From contig NZ_CP023407.1 of NCBI RefSeq assembly GCF_003665435.1, positions 682,001 through 746,000 on the forward strand: a stretch of DNA of 64,000 bases, in the 5' to 3' direction. Each line of letters opens with the position of its first letter. Positions within the stretch are counted from its first letter, which is position 1. Source of the stretch: Streptomyces fungicidicus. GTDB taxonomy: Bacteria > Actinomycetota > Actinomycetes > Streptomycetales > Streptomycetaceae. Shown piece by piece: positions 8,123 through 17,998 of the stretch. The position numbers were made by a program, and so were the translations under genes. The notes beneath the pieces were generated by a model. It was not told the DNA's origin and did no database searches. It worked only from the letters and a program-made list of their open reading frames with translations.

Positions 8123-9155
8123 GGCGGGCGTTCCTCTTCTTCAGGGCGGAGGCCACGCGCAGCGCGACGACGCGGTCGACCGCGATGGCGAGGATGAGCA
8201 GGATGCCGTTGATGGCGAGCACCCACACGGAGCTGACGCCGAGGGCGGGCAGCACGCTGTTGACGGAGGTCAGCAGCAGCGCGCCGAGAGCCGCCCCGTA
8301 GACGCTGCCGGAGCCGCCGGTGAAGACCACGCCACCGACCACGACCGCGCTGACGACGGTGAGTTCGTAGCCGCTGCCGGTGCCGGAGTCGACGTTGCCG
8401 AACCGGGCCAGGTACAGGGCGCCGGCGAGCCCGGCGAGGGCTCCGCAGAAGGTGTACGCGGTGAGGATCCGCTTGCGCACGGGGATGCCGGCCAGCCGGG
8501 CGGCCTCCGGGTTGGAGCCCAGTGCGTACAGTTCGCGTCCGCTGCCGAAGTGCTTGAGGTAGTACGCCGTCGCCACGAGCACCGCGAGGGCGATGAGCGC
8601 CAGGTACGGCACCGCCGAGATCCCCCCGGAGCCGAAGTCGACGAATCCGCCGGGGAGGTCGGCGGCGGTGATCTGGCGGGAGCCGACCCAGATGGAGTCG
8701 ATGCCGCGGATGATGTACAGCGTGCCGAGGGTGACGACGAGCGCCGGCACCTGGCCGAGGCTGACGAGCAGGCCGTTGAGCAGGCCGAAGCCGGTGCCGA
8801 GGAGGACCGCGAGGGCGACGGCGACGACCGGGTTCCCGCCGCCCTGGAGGTGGACGCCCGCGGCGAAGGCGCTGATGCCCAGTGTGGAGCCGACCGACAG
8901 GTCGACGTTGCGGGTGATGACCACCAGGGACTGGCCGGTGGCGACCAGGACCAGGATGGTGGCGTTCAGCAGCAGGTCCTTGATGCCCTGTTCGGAAAGG
9001 AACTCGCTGTTGCCGGCCTGGGTGACGCCGATCATCACCAGGAAGACCGCCAGGATGGCCAGTTCGCGCATCTTGAAGACGCGGTCGACCAGCCGTGTGG
9101 CGCCCGCCTCGGGCACCCCGGCGACGGGGGCTTCTTCGGGAGCGGTGACCGTCAT
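8115..9155 (-). CDS. rhaP: Rhamnose ABC transporter permease
   Basis: 346 aa. Second RbsC-type permease of the importer. The open frame extends further upstream, but the ATG at 9155 is chosen because it forms a 4-nt ATGA overlap with the rhaT stop and leads into a normal short N-terminal tail before the first membrane helix ([13 protein letters not shown]). Family signatures are [33 protein letters not shown] and the glycine-rich [18 protein letters not shown]. It partners with RhaQ in the membrane, and RhaT drives transport. Confidence 0.92.
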   Translation of the reverse strand: MTVTAPEEAPVAGVPEAGATRLVDRVFKMRELAILAVFLVMIGVTQAGNSEFLSEQGIKDLLLNATILVLVATGQSLVVITRNVDLSVGSTLGISAFAAGVHLQGGGNPVVAVALAVLLGTGFGLLNGLLVSLGQVPALVVTLGTLYIIRGIDSIWVGSRQITAADLPGGFVDFGSGGISAVPYLALIALAVLVATAYYLKHFGSGRELYALGSNPEAARLAGIPVRKRILTAYTFCGALAGLAGALYLARFGNVDSGTGSGYELTVVSAVVVGGVVFTGGSGSVYGAALGALLLTSVNSVLPALGVSSVWVLAINGILLILAIAVDRVVALRVASALKKRNARHA

Positions 9156-10669
9156 GCGGCGGCCCTCCCCGTGGCTGCGGCCATCACGGTTTCCTCGGTG
9201 GCGTCGGTGCGGGGGATCTCGGCGGTGAGCCGGCCCTCGTGCATCACCAGCACGCGGTCGGCCATGCCGAGGATCTCGGGCAGGTCGGAGGAGATCATCA
9301 GCACGGCCACGCCGTCGGCGGCCAGCTGGGACAGCAGCCGGTGCACCTCGGCCTTGGTGCCGACGTCGATGCCGCGCGTGGGCTCGTCCACGATCAGCAC
9401 CTTCGGGCCGGTGGCGAGCCACTTGGCGAGGACGACCTTCTGCTGGTTGCCGCCGGACAGGGTGTTGACCGTGTCGGCGATCCGGGCGTACTTGACCTGC
9501 AGCCTGACCGCCCAGTCCAGGGAGCGGCTGCGTTCGGCGCCCCGGTCCATCAGCCCGGCCCGCACGGTCGAACGCAGTCCGGTGAGGCCGATGTTGCGCT
9601 CGATGGACATGTCCATCACCAGGCCCTGGGCGCGCCGGTCCTCGGGGACCAGGGCGAGGCCCGCGGCCATGGCGGCGGACGGGGCGCCGTTGGTCAGCCT
9701 CCGTCCGTCCACCTCCACCTCCCCGGCGTCCCAGCGGTCGACGCCGAACACCGCGCGGGCCACCTCGGTGCGCCCGGCGCCGACGAGTCCGGCCAGGCCG
9801 ACGATCTCGCCGCGCCGCACGTCGAAGGAGACATCGGTGAAGACGCCCTCACGGGTCAGCCTGCGCACGCTCAGGACGGTCTCGCCGGGGCTCACCTCCT
9901 GCTTGGGGTAGAGCTCCTCGAGGTCACGGCCGACCATGCGGCGGACCAGATCGTCCTCGGTCATGCCGTCCACCGGCTCGCCGGCGATCCAGGCGCCGTC
10001 GCGCAGCGTGGTGACCTTCTGGCAGATCTCGAAGATCTCCTCCAGGCGGTGGGAGATGAACAGCACCGCGGCGCCCTGTTCGCGCAGGGTGCGCACCACG
10101 CCGAAGAGACGGGCGACCTCGCTGCCGGTGAGGGCGGCGGTCGGCTCGTCCATGATCAGGACGCGGGCGTCGAACGAGAGCGCCTTGGCGATCTCGACGA
10201 TCTGCTGGTCGGCGATGGACAGACCGCGGGCCGGGCGGTCCGGGTCGAGTGCGACACCGAGCCGCTTCATCAGTGCCGCGGTCGCGTCGTGCGTCGCCCG
10301 GTGGTCGATCCGGCCGAACGCCCGCCGGGGCTGCCGTCCCATGAAGATGTTCTCGGCGATCGACAGGTCGGGGAAGAGCGTGGGCTCCTGGTAGATCACG
10401 GCGATGCCGGCGTCGCGGGCGTCGCCGGGTCCGTGGAAGACCACGGGCGTCCCGTCGAGCAGCACCTGGCCGGCGTCCGGCCGGTGCACTCCGGCGAGCG
10501 TCTTGATGAGGGTCGACTTGCCGGCTCCGTTCTCCCCGGCGAGGGCGTGCACCTCCCCGGGGAACAGCTCCAGGGAGACGTCCCGCAGGGCGCGGACCGC
10601 GCCGAAGGACTTGGAGATGCCCTTCAGCGCGAGGACCGGGGCCGGACCCGTGTCGGACGGGTGGGTCAT
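9152..10669 (-). CDS. rhaT: Rhamnose ABC transporter ATP-binding protein
   Basis: 505 aa with two fused nucleotide-binding domains, as in RbsA-type sugar importers. The first has a full Walker A (GENGAGKST) and Walker B with DEPTAALT. The second has the usual degenerate Walker A (GLVGAGRTE) but an intact signature LSGGNQQK and DEPTRGID. The start at 10669 opens straight into the first domain and follows GAGGAG; the frame remains open upstream to 10759 but runs through the promoter region. First gene of the leftward operon, with the promoter at 10740-10769 and a LacI-type operator at 10714-10725. Confidence 0.94.
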   Translation of the reverse strand: MTHPSDTGPAPVLALKGISKSFGAVRALRDVSLELFPGEVHALAGENGAGKSTLIKTLAGVHRPDAGQVLLDGTPVVFHGPGDARDAGIAVIYQEPTLFPDLSIAENIFMGRQPRRAFGRIDHRATHDATAALMKRLGVALDPDRPARGLSIADQQIVEIAKALSFDARVLIMDEPTAALTGSEVARLFGVVRTLREQGAAVLFISHRLEEIFEICQKVTTLRDGAWIAGEPVDGMTEDDLVRRMVGRDLEELYPKQEVSPGETVLSVRRLTREGVFTDVSFDVRRGEIVGLAGLVGAGRTEVARAVFGVDRWDAGEVEVDGRRLTNGAPSAAMAAGLALVPEDRRAQGLVMDMSIERNIGLTGLRSTVRAGLMDRGAERSRSLDWAVRLQVKYARIADTVNTLSGGNQQKVVLAKWLATGPKVLIVDEPTRGIDVGTKAEVHRLLSQLAADGVAVLMISSDLPEILGMADRVLVMHEGRLTAEIPRTDATEETVMAAATGRAAA

Positions 10670-10713
10670 GAGGGCTCCTCGACGACGCCGGTGGGGCTGC
10701 CCTCGCGACGTCG

Positions 10714-10769
10714 TGAAAGGTTTCAACTGGGTTGCCGGGACGTTAGGCGCGCGACGCATGTCACGTCAA
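10714..10769 (-). promoter_or_regulatory. Leftward rha promoter with LacI-type operator
   Basis: Reading leftward, a -35 TTGACG (10769-10764), an 18-nt spacer and a -10 TAACGT (10745-10740) are followed by the perfect inverted repeat TGAAA-GG-TTTCA (10714-10725). That puts the operator roughly at +8 to +19, where a bound LacI repressor would block transcription. Promoter elements are by eye; the operator matches the usual LacI pattern except for GG instead of CG at the centre. Confidence 0.72.
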
Positions 10770-10789
10770 TGGGTCCCGGTCGAAAAACT

Positions 10790-10802
10790 TTCGAGAGCTT
10801 CA
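10790..10802. promoter_or_regulatory. Third inverted repeat in the rha divergent region
   Basis: CGAAA-AAC-TTTCG is an inverted repeat between the two promoters. It resembles a LacI half-site pair with odd spacing and could be an auxiliary operator. Weak on its own. Confidence 0.35.
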
Positions 10803-10834
10803 GGTCTCGCACGGGTGACGGAGAGCAGTCTTCG

Positions 10835-10858
10835 CCGAAGGGGTTGACACCCCTTCGG
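10835..10858. promoter_or_regulatory. Perfect 10-bp inverted repeat over the rightward rha -35 box
   Basis: CCGAAGGGGT and ACCCCTTCGG flank a 4-nt centre TGAC. The -35 TTGACA of the rightward promoter (10844-10849) lies inside it. It differs from the LacI-type sites. It could bind a second regulator, for example one sensing carbon state, or fold as a hairpin. Confidence 0.6.
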
Positions 10859-10891
10859 GAGCCTCATAGCTTCCCGTTCTGAATCGTTTCA
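10844..10891 (+). promoter_or_regulatory. Rightward rha promoter with LacI-type operator at the start site
   Basis: A consensus -35 TTGACA (10844-10849), a 17-nt spacer and a -10 TAGCTT (10867-10872) are followed by the near-palindrome TGAATCGTTTCA (10880-10891), which covers the expected start site and has the central CG typical of LacI operators. It drives rhaI, the aldolase/dehydrogenase and rhaB, and perhaps lutABC. Confidence 0.75.
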
Positions 10892-10931
10892 CTCAGTGGT
10901 CGTTACGACCCGATGTCACAGGAGCCCTGAC

Positions 10932-12092
10932 GTGACCGAGCTCGCCGCGGTGAAAGCCGCTCTCAAGACACAGGCCGTGGAGACGCCGTCCTGGGCGTAC
11001 GGGAACTCGGGGACCCGGTTCAAGGTGTTCGCACAGCAGGGCGTGCCCCGCACCCCGCAGGAGAAGCTGGACGACGCGGCCAGGGTGCACGAGTTCACGG
11101 GTGTCGCGCCGACCGTGGCGCTGCACATCCCGTGGGACAGGGTCGAGGACTACGCGGCGCTGGCCAAGCACGCCGAGGACCGCGGTGTGCGGCTCGGCGC
11201 GGTCAACTCCAACACCTTCCAGGACGACGACTACCGGCTCGGCAGCATCTGCCACCCGGACGCGGCGGTCCGCAGGAAGGCCGTGGACCATCTGCTGGAG
11301 TGCGTCGACATCATGGACGCGACCGGCTCCAGGGACCTGAAGCTGTGGTTCGCCGACGGCACGAACTACCCGGGACAGGACGACATCCGCTCCCGGCAGG
11401 ACCGGCTGGCCGAGGGCCTGGCCGAGGTGTACGAGCGGCTCGGCGAGGGGCAGCGGATGCTGCTGGAGTACAAGCTCTTCGAGCCGGCGTTCTACACCAC
11501 GGACGTGCCGGACTGGGGCACGGCGTACGCGCACTGCCTGAAGCTCGGCGACAAGGCGCAGGTCGTGGTCGACACGGGGCACCATGCGCCGGGCACGAAC
11601 ATCGAGTTCATCGTGGCGACGCTGCTGCGGGAGGGGAAGCTCGGCGGGTTCGACTTCAACTCGCGGTTCTACGCCGACGACGACCTGATGGTGGGTGCCG
11701 CCGACCCGTTCCAGCTGTTCCGGATCATGTACGAGGTGGTACGCGGGGGCGGGTTCACCTCCGACGTGGCGTTCATGCTCGACCAGTGCCACAACATCGA
11801 GGCGAAGATCCCCGCGATCATCCGTTCCGTCATGAACGTCCAGGAGGCCACGGCCAAGGCACTGCTCGTCGACCGGGCGGCGCTGGGTGAGGCGCAGGCC
11901 TCGGGGGACGTGCTGGGCGCCAACGCGGTGCTGATGGACGCGTACGACACGGACGTGCGGCCGCTGCTTCGTGAGGTGCGGGAGGAGATGGGGCTGGACC
12001 CCGAGCCCCTCGCCGCCTACCGGCGGTCCGGGTGGGCCGAGCGGATCGTGGCCGAGCGGGTCGGCGGGGAGCAGGCAGGGTGGGGGGCGTAG
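10932..12092 (+). CDS. rhaI: L-rhamnose isomerase
   Basis: 386 aa. It converts L-rhamnose to L-rhamnulose. This is the RhaI (xylose-isomerase-like TIM barrel) type found in actinobacteria and rhizobia, not the E. coli RhaA sequence type. Metal-binding and catalytic acidic/His residues are visible in [42 protein letters not shown] and FMLDQCHN. The GTG at 10932 is chosen because CAGGAG lies 7 nt upstream and the family start ([13 protein letters not shown]) follows; an in-frame GTG at 10896 would put the start inside the operator-proximal leader. Confidence 0.94.
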   Translation: MTELAAVKAALKTQAVETPSWAYGNSGTRFKVFAQQGVPRTPQEKLDDAARVHEFTGVAPTVALHIPWDRVEDYAALAKHAEDRGVRLGAVNSNTFQDDDYRLGSICHPDAAVRRKAVDHLLECVDIMDATGSRDLKLWFADGTNYPGQDDIRSRQDRLAEGLAEVYERLGEGQRMLLEYKLFEPAFYTTDVPDWGTAYAHCLKLGDKAQVVVDTGHHAPGTNIEFIVATLLREGKLGGFDFNSRFYADDDLMVGAADPFQLFRIMYEVVRGGGFTSDVAFMLDQCHNIEAKIPAIIRSVMNVQEATAKALLVDRAALGEAQASGDVLGANAVLMDAYDTDVRPLLREVREEMGLDPEPLAAYRRSGWAERIVAERVGGEQAGWGA

Positions 12093-12155
12093 GCGCCGGC
12101 CGGTTTCCGTCCATCGCGGACCGCGGGCCGTACCTGGCTGGTCGCGCGGTTCCCC

Positions 12156-12173
12156 GCGCCCCTTTCGGGGCGC
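12156..12173. repeat. GC hairpin between rhaI and the aldolase gene
   Basis: A perfect 7-bp stem GCGCCCC/GGGGCGC with loop TTTC lies in the 113-bp gap. The surrounding sequence (GGTCGCGCGGTTCCCCGC) resembles a short element I recall recurring between Streptomyces genes. It could act as a weak terminator or RNA-stability element. There is no T-tract. Confidence 0.5.
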
Positions 12174-12205
12174 TCCACCTCCCCTCGTTCGAGAAGGACT
12201 GACAA

Positions 12206-14248
12206 GTGATGTCTGCGCATCCCGAAGCCGCCGCTCTGCTCGCTCGATCGCACCGGCTCGGCGCCGATCCCCGGAACACCAACTACGCGGGCGGCAACAC
12301 CTCCGCCAAGGGCACCGGAACCGACCCCGTCACCGGTGGTGACGTGGAGCTGATGTGGGTCAAGGGGTCCGGGGGCGACCTCGGAACGCTGACCGGAGCG
12401 GGGCTCGCCGTGCTGCGGCTGGACCGGCTGCGGGCGCTCACCGAGGTCTACCCGGGCGTCGAACGCGAGGACGAGATGGTCGCCGCGTTCGACTACTGCC
12501 TGCACGGCAAGGGCGGTGCGGCGCCCTCGATCGACACCGCGATGCACGGGCTGGTCGACGCCGCCCACGTGGACCATCTGCACCCCGACTCCGGGATCGC
12601 GCTCGCCTGCGCGGCCGACGGGGAGAAGCTGACCGCCGAGTGCTTCGGCGACACCGTGGTGTGGGTGCCGTGGCGGCGGCCCGGCTTCCAGCTCGGGCTG
12701 GACATCGCCGCCGTGAAGGAGGCCAATCCGCAGGCCGTCGGGTGTGTGCTCGGCGGGCACGGGATCACCGCGTGGGGTGACACCTCCGAGGAGTGCGAGC
12801 GGAACTCGCTGCACATCATCCGCACCGCCGAGACGTTCCTCGCCGAGCGCGGCCGGCCGGAGCCGTTCGGTCCGGTGATCGAGGGGTACGAGGCCCTGCC
12901 CGCCGGCGAGCGGCGGGAGCGGGCCGCCGCCCTGGCGCCGTACGTGCGGGCCGTCGCCTCCCAGGACAGGGCGCAGGTCGGGCACTTCGACGACTCCGGC
13001 GCCGTACTGGACTTCCTGGCCCGCGCCGAGCACCCGCGGCTGGCCGCGCTGGGCACCTCCTGCCCGGACCACTTCCTGCGCACCAAGGTCCGGCCGCTGG
13101 TCCTGGACCTGCCGGCGTCCGCTCCGCTCGACGAGGCGGTGGCGCGGCTGAAGGAACTGCACACGGCCTACCGCGAGGAGTACGCCGCCTACTACGCGCG
13201 GCACGCGGACGAGGACTCCCCCGCCATGCGCGGCGCCGACCCGGCGATCGTGCTGGTGCCGGGCGTCGGCATGTTCAGCTTCGGCAAGGACAAGCAGACC
13301 GCACGGGTGGCCGGCGAGTTCTACCTCAACGCGATCAACGTGATGCGCGGGGCCGAGGCGGTGTCCTCGTACGCGCCGATCGAGGAGTCGGAGAAGTTCC
13401 GCATCGAGTACTGGGCGCTGGAGGAGGCCAAGCTCCGGCGGATGCCGGAGCCCAAGCCGCTCGCCACGCGCGTGGCCCTGGTCACGGGGGCCGGCAGCGG
13501 CATCGGGAAGGCGATCGCCCGGCGGCTGGTGACGGAGGGCGCGTGCGTCGTCGTCGCCGATTTGAACGGGGAGAACGCCGCGCGGGTCGCCGAGGAACTG
13601 GGCGGCTCCGACAAGGCCGTCGCCGTGACCGTGGACGTCACCTCCGAGGAGCAGATCGCCGGCGCCTTCCGGGCCGCCGTGCTCGCCTTCGGCGGTGTCG
13701 ACCTGGTGGTGAACAACGCCGGCATCTCGATCTCCAAGCCGCTGCTCGAGACGTCCGCGAAGGACTGGGACCTGCAGCACGACATCATGGCCCGCGGTTC
13801 CTTCCTCGTGTCGCGCGAGGCGGCCCGGGTGATGACCGCGCAGCAGCTGGGCGGGGACATCGTCTACATCGCGTCGAAGAACGCGGTGTTCGCCGGCCCC
13901 AACAACATCGCCTACTCCGCGACCAAGGCGGACCAGGCGCACCAGGTGCGGCTGCTCGCCGCCGAGCTGGGTGAGCACGGCATCCGGGTCAACGGCGTCA
14001 ACCCGGACGGCGTGGTGCGCGGTTCCGGGATCTTCGCGGGCGGCTGGGGCGCCAGGCGCGCGGCCGTGTACGGGGTGCCGGAGGAGAAGCTGGGCGAGTT
14101 CTACGCGCAGCGGACGCTCCTCAAGCGGGAGGTGCTGCCCGAGCACGTGGCGAACGCCGTGTTCGCGCTGACCGGCGGCGATCTCACCCACACCACCGGG
14201 CTGCACGTCCCGGTCGACGCCGGCGTCGCCGCCGCGTTCCTGCGATGA
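12206..14248 (+). CDS. rhaEW: Bifunctional rhamnulose-1-phosphate aldolase / lactaldehyde dehydrogenase
   Basis: 680 aa fusion. Residues 1 to about 400 are a class II aldolase/adducin domain that splits L-rhamnulose-1-phosphate into DHAP and L-lactaldehyde; zinc ligands are expected around HVDHLHPDSG and LGGHG. From about residue 420 a short-chain dehydrogenase follows, with the Rossmann motif TGAGSGIGKA, NNAG, and catalytic YSATK, which should oxidise lactaldehyde to lactate. The fusion matches the RhaEW family of Bacillus and many actinobacteria. AAGGA precedes GTG 12206 and ATG 12209, and either could be the true start. Its stop overlaps the rhaB ATG. Confidence 0.94.
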   Translation: MMSAHPEAAALLARSHRLGADPRNTNYAGGNTSAKGTGTDPVTGGDVELMWVKGSGGDLGTLTGAGLAVLRLDRLRALTEVYPGVEREDEMVAAFDYCLHGKGGAAPSIDTAMHGLVDAAHVDHLHPDSGIALACAADGEKLTAECFGDTVVWVPWRRPGFQLGLDIAAVKEANPQAVGCVLGGHGITAWGDTSEECERNSLHIIRTAETFLAERGRPEPFGPVIEGYEALPAGERRERAAALAPYVRAVASQDRAQVGHFDDSGAVLDFLARAEHPRLAALGTSCPDHFLRTKVRPLVLDLPASAPLDEAVARLKELHTAYREEYAAYYARHADEDSPAMRGADPAIVLVPGVGMFSFGKDKQTARVAGEFYLNAINVMRGAEAVSSYAPIEESEKFRIEYWALEEAKLRRMPEPKPLATRVALVTGAGSGIGKAIARRLVTEGACVVVADLNGENAARVAEELGGSDKAVAVTVDVTSEEQIAGAFRAAVLAFGGVDLVVNNAGISISKPLLETSAKDWDLQHDIMARGSFLVSREAARVMTAQQLGGDIVYIASKNAVFAGPNNIAYSATKADQAHQVRLLAAELGEHGIRVNGVNPDGVVRGSGIFAGGWGARRAAVYGVPEEKLGEFYAQRTLLKREVLPEHVANAVFALTGGDLTHTTGLHVPVDAGVAAAFLR

Positions 14249-15693
14249 GCACCGGCGTGAAGTCGTACGCCGCGGTCGACCTCGGCGCGTCCAGCGGACG
14301 CGTCATGGTCGGCCGCGTCGGCCCCGACAGCCTGGACCTGACCGAGGTCCACCGCTTCCCCAACCGGCCGGTACGGGTGCCCGAGGGGCTGCGCTGGGAC
14401 GTCCTGGGGCTGTACGCGGGGGTCCTGGACGGGCTGAGGGAGGCGGGCCGGGTGGACTCCGTCGGCATCGACAGCTGGGCCGTGGACTACGGGCTGCTGG
14501 ACGCGGACGGGGCGCTGCTCGGCAACCCGGTGCACTACCGCGACGGCCGCACCGACGGGGTCGCCGAGAAGGTGTGGGCGGCCGTGCCCGCCGGGGAGCT
14601 GTACGCGGCGACCGGTCTGCAGTACGCGCCGTTCAACACCCTGTACCAGCTGACGGCGGCACACGGTTCCGCCCAACTCGGGCAGGCCCGGCGGCTGTTG
14701 CTCATCCCGGACCTGCTGTCGTACTGGCTGACCGGTGAGCAGGGCACGGAGCTGACCAACGCCTCGACCACCCAGCTGATCGACCCGCGCACCCGCGACT
14801 GGGCGCACGGGGTCGCCGAGCGGCTGGGCATCGACCTCGGGCTCTTCGCGCCGCTGCGCCGGCCCGGCGATCCGGCAGGGGTGCTGCGCCCGGAGGTGCT
14901 GGAGGAGACCGGGCTGACCGGGCCGGTCCCGGTGACGGCGGTCGGCTCGCACGACACCGCGTCCGCGGTGGCCGCCGTGCCGGCGGACGGCGAACGGTTC
15001 GCGTACATCTGCACCGGCACCTGGTCGCTGGCCGGACTGGAGCTGGACGCGCCGGTGCTGACGGAGGAGAGCCGGGCCGCCAACTTCACCAACGAGCTGG
15101 GGCTGGACGGCACGGTCCGCTATCTCCGCAACATCATGGGCCTGTGGCTGCTCCAGGAGTGCGTACGCGCCTGGGGCGAGCCGGACCTTGGCGCGCTGCT
15201 CCTCGCGGCGGCCCGGGTTCCGGCGCTGCGGTCGGTGGTGGACGCCGGGGACGCGGCGTTCCTCGCCCCGGGGCGGATGCCCGAGCGGATCGCCGAGGCG
15301 TGCCGGGACTCGGGCCAGCCGGTGCCGGACTCCCCTGCCGAGGTCACCCGCTGCATCCTCGACTCGCTCGCCCTGGCGCACCGCAAGGCGGTCGAGGACG
15401 CGCAGCGGCTCGCCGGACGGTCCGCCGACGTCGTGCACATCGTGGGCGGCGGCACCCGTAACGCCCTGCTGTGCCAGCTGACCGCCGACGCCTGCGGGCT
15501 GCCGGTGGTGTCCGGGCCGACGGAGGCGGCGGCGCTGGGCAATGTGCTGGTGCAGGCCCGCGCCCACGGACTGGCCGGCGACCTCGCCGGGATGCGGCGG
15601 CTGCTCACCCGTACGCAGCTGCTGACGCGGTACGAACCGCGCGGCGGCACGCAGCGCTGGCAGGCCGCGCAGGCCCGGCTCGCCCGGGGCTGA
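14245..15693 (+). CDS. rhaB: L-rhamnulokinase
   Basis: 482 aa FGGY-family sugar kinase that phosphorylates L-rhamnulose at C1 with ATP. The N-terminal phosphate-binding strand AAVDLGASSGRVM, the substrate segment GIDSWAVDYGLLD and the C-terminal HIVGGGTRNALLCQLTAD with the adenosine motif are all present. It starts at ATG 14245 in a 4-nt ATGA overlap with the aldolase/dehydrogenase. Cytosolic. It closes the rhamnose-specific part of the rightward arm. Confidence 0.95.
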   Translation: MSTGVKSYAAVDLGASSGRVMVGRVGPDSLDLTEVHRFPNRPVRVPEGLRWDVLGLYAGVLDGLREAGRVDSVGIDSWAVDYGLLDADGALLGNPVHYRDGRTDGVAEKVWAAVPAGELYAATGLQYAPFNTLYQLTAAHGSAQLGQARRLLLIPDLLSYWLTGEQGTELTNASTTQLIDPRTRDWAHGVAERLGIDLGLFAPLRRPGDPAGVLRPEVLEETGLTGPVPVTAVGSHDTASAVAAVPADGERFAYICTGTWSLAGLELDAPVLTEESRAANFTNELGLDGTVRYLRNIMGLWLLQECVRAWGEPDLGALLLAAARVPALRSVVDAGDAAFLAPGRMPERIAEACRDSGQPVPDSPAEVTRCILDSLALAHRKAVEDAQRLAGRSADVVHIVGGGTRNALLCQLTADACGLPVVSGPTEAAALGNVLVQARAHGLAGDLAGMRRLLTRTQLLTRYEPRGGTQRWQAAQARLARG

Positions 15694-15767
15694 CGGGAGT
15701 CTCCCCCGCGCCCTCGCTCCCGCACTACCCTGCACTGACCCGATGATCGATTCCACGAGGAGCCGCG

Positions 15768-16523
15768 ATGCGTGTCGCCCTGTTCCTGACCTGTGTCAAC
15801 GACACGCTCTATCCGGACACCGGGCGCGCCGTGGTGAGACTCCTGACCAGACTCGGCGTCGAGGTCGACTTCCCGATGGCGCAGACCTGTTGCGGCCAGG
15901 CGCACTACAACACGGGCTACCGTCACGAGACGGAGCCGATGGCCCGGCACTTCGCCGAGGTCTTCCGGGACTACGAGGCGATCGTGACGCCGTCCGGCTC
16001 GTGCGGCGCGATGGTGCGGGAGCTGTACCCGCGGATGGGTGAGCGGGCCCGGGCGGAGGGGCGCGGGGACTCCCTCGCGGCGACCCTGGCACCGGTGGTG
16101 CCGAAGACCTATGAACTCACCGAGTTCCTGGTGGACGTGTTGGGGGTGACGGACGTCGGGGCCTACTACCCGCACAAGGTGACCTACCACCCGACCTGTC
16201 ACGGGCTGCGCGGACTGGGCCTGGGCGAGCGGCCGCTGCGGCTGCTGCGGGCGGTGAAGGGCCTGGAGCTGGCCGAGTTGCCGGGCGCGGAGGAGTGCTG
16301 CGGCTTCGGCGGCACCTTCGCGCTGAAGAACTCCGACGTCTCGGCGGCGATGGGCGCCGACAAGGTGCGGAGCGCCGAGTCGACGGGCGCCGAGGTGCTG
16401 TGCGCGGCGGACAACTCCTGCCTGATGCACATCGGCGGAACGATGACGAGGCTGCGCACCGGGATGCGGCCGGTGCACATCGCGGAGATCCTGGCGAGCA
16501 CGGAGGAGGAACCGGCCGTATGA
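15768..16523 (+). CDS. lutA: L-lactate utilisation Fe-S oxidoreductase LutA
   Basis: 251 aa. It carries two CCG (cysteine-rich) domains, the heterodisulfide-reductase-type ligands: QTCCGQAHYNTG in the first half and EECCGFGGTFALKN in the second. With LutB and LutC it forms the flavin-free complex that oxidises L-lactate to pyruvate. GAGGAG precedes the ATG. The gene starts 74 bp after rhaB on the same strand, which fits disposal of the lactate made by the rhamnose dehydrogenase. The stop overlaps the lutB ATG. Confidence 0.93.
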   Translation: MRVALFLTCVNDTLYPDTGRAVVRLLTRLGVEVDFPMAQTCCGQAHYNTGYRHETEPMARHFAEVFRDYEAIVTPSGSCGAMVRELYPRMGERARAEGRGDSLAATLAPVVPKTYELTEFLVDVLGVTDVGAYYPHKVTYHPTCHGLRGLGLGERPLRLLRAVKGLELAELPGAEECCGFGGTFALKNSDVSAAMGADKVRSAESTGAEVLCAADNSCLMHIGGTMTRLRTGMRPVHIAEILASTEEEPAV

Positions 16524-17998
16524 GCGGAACATTCGTCGGGATGCCGGCGTTCCCGGAGGCGGCGCGGGACGCCGTACGCGACGGCACCCTGCGCGGCAAT
16601 CTGCGGCACGCCACGCACACCATCCGGGCCAAGCGCGCCAAGGCCGTGGCGGAACTGCCCGACTGGGCGGAGCTGCGGGAGGCCGGCAAGCGGATCAAGG
16701 ACCACACCCTCCGCCATCTCGACCGCTATCTCGAGCAGTTGGAGGAGTCGGTGACGGCGGCGGGCGGCACGGTCCACTGGGCGGCCGACGCCGACGAGGC
16801 GAACCGGATCGTGACGCGGCTCGTCAGGGAGACCGGCGAGTCGGAGGTCGTCAAGGTCAAGTCGATGGCCACGCAGGAGATCGGGCTCAACGAGGCCCTC
16901 GAAGCGGAGGGCATCCGTGCCTACGAGACCGATCTGGCCGAGCTGATCGTGCAGTTGGGCAAGGACCGCCCGTCGCACATCCTGGTGCCGGCGATCCACC
17001 GCAACCGCGGGGAGATCCGGGAGATCTTCGCCCGGGAGATGAGCGAGTGGGGCCGTCCGGCGCCCGAAGGGCTGACCGACACCCCCGCCGAACTCGCCGA
17101 GGCGGCGCGGCTGCATCTGCGGGAGAAGTTCCTGCGCGCCAAGGTCGGCGTCTCCGGGGCCAACTTCATGGTCGCCGAGACCGGCACCCTGGTGGTGGTG
17201 GAGTCCGAGGGCAACGGCCGGATGTGCCTGACCCTGCCGGAGACGCTGATCTCGGTCGTCGGCATCGAGAAGGTCGTGCCCGCCTGGCAGGACCTGGAGG
17301 TGTTCCTGCAGACCCTCCCCCGCTCCTCGACCGCCGAGCGGATGAACCCGTACACCAGCATGTGGACCGGCACCACCGACGAGGACGGCCCGCGGACCTT
17401 CCACCTGGTGCTGTTGGACAACGGCCGTACCGACACGCTCGCCGACGAGGTGGGCCGGCAGGCCCTGCGCTGCATCCGCTGCTCGGCCTGCCTGAACGTG
17501 TGCCCGGTGTACGAGCGGGCCGGCGGACACGCCTACGGCTCGGTCTACCCGGGGCCGATCGGCGCGATCCTCAGCCCGCAACTGCGGGGCACCGGCAGTG
17601 AGATCGACGCGTCCCTGCCGTACGCGTCGTCGCTGTGCGGGGCCTGTTACGAGGTGTGTCCGGTCGCCATCGACATCCCCGAGGTGCTGGTGCACCTCAG
17701 GGAACGGGTGGTGGAGGGCGGTGAGGTGACGCGGGCCGGCAACAAGGTGGTGCTGCAGCCCGCCAAGGGGCACGCCGCCGAGCGGGCGGCGATGCGCGCC
17801 GCGCGCTGGGCGTTCACGCGTCCCGGTGCGCTGCGCACCGGACAGCGCCTCGCCTCGCGCACCCGCAGACTCCATCCGCGCACCCTGCCGGGACCCGGCA
17901 GGGCGTGGAGCGGGACCCGGGATCTGCCGGCGGTGCCGGCGGAGCCGTTCCGGGACTGGTGGCAGCGTACGCGGGGCGGGAAGGGAGCGGCCGGATGA
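16520..17998 (+). CDS. lutB: L-lactate utilisation iron-sulfur protein LutB
   Basis: 492 aa. An LUD domain fills the first half (SGANFMVAETGTLVVVESEGN). Two 4Fe-4S ferredoxin motifs follow, CIRCSACLNVCPVYERAGG and CGACYEVCPVAIDIP, and a LutB-type C-terminal segment ends the protein. The ATG at 16520 forms an ATGA overlap with lutA; the frame is open further upstream but inside lutA. It is the electron-transfer core of the lactate oxidase complex. Confidence 0.94.
   Translation: MSGTFVGMPAFPEAARDAVRDGTLRGNLRHATHTIRAKRAKAVAELPDWAELREAGKRIKDHTLRHLDRYLEQLEESVTAAGGTVHWAADADEANRIVTRLVRETGESEVVKVKSMATQEIGLNEALEAEGIRAYETDLAELIVQLGKDRPSHILVPAIHRNRGEIREIFAREMSEWGRPAPEGLTDTPAELAEAARLHLREKFLRAKVGVSGANFMVAETGTLVVVESEGNGRMCLTLPETLISVVGIEKVVPAWQDLEVFLQTLPRSSTAERMNPYTSMWTGTTDEDGPRTFHLVLLDNGRTDTLADEVGRQALRCIRCSACLNVCPVYERAGGHAYGSVYPGPIGAILSPQLRGTGSEIDASLPYASSLCGACYEVCPVAIDIPEVLVHLRERVVEGGEVTRAGNKVVLQPAKGHAAERAAMRAARWAFTRPGALRTGQRLASRTRRLHPRTLPGPGRAWSGTRDLPAVPAEPFRDWWQRTRGGKGAAG

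Noticed and set aside
5840..8197. Long plus-strand frame antisense to rhaS and rhaQ
   Set aside because: Low-complexity Gly/Gln-rich product, no homology, no RBS; the minus-strand transporter is unambiguous.
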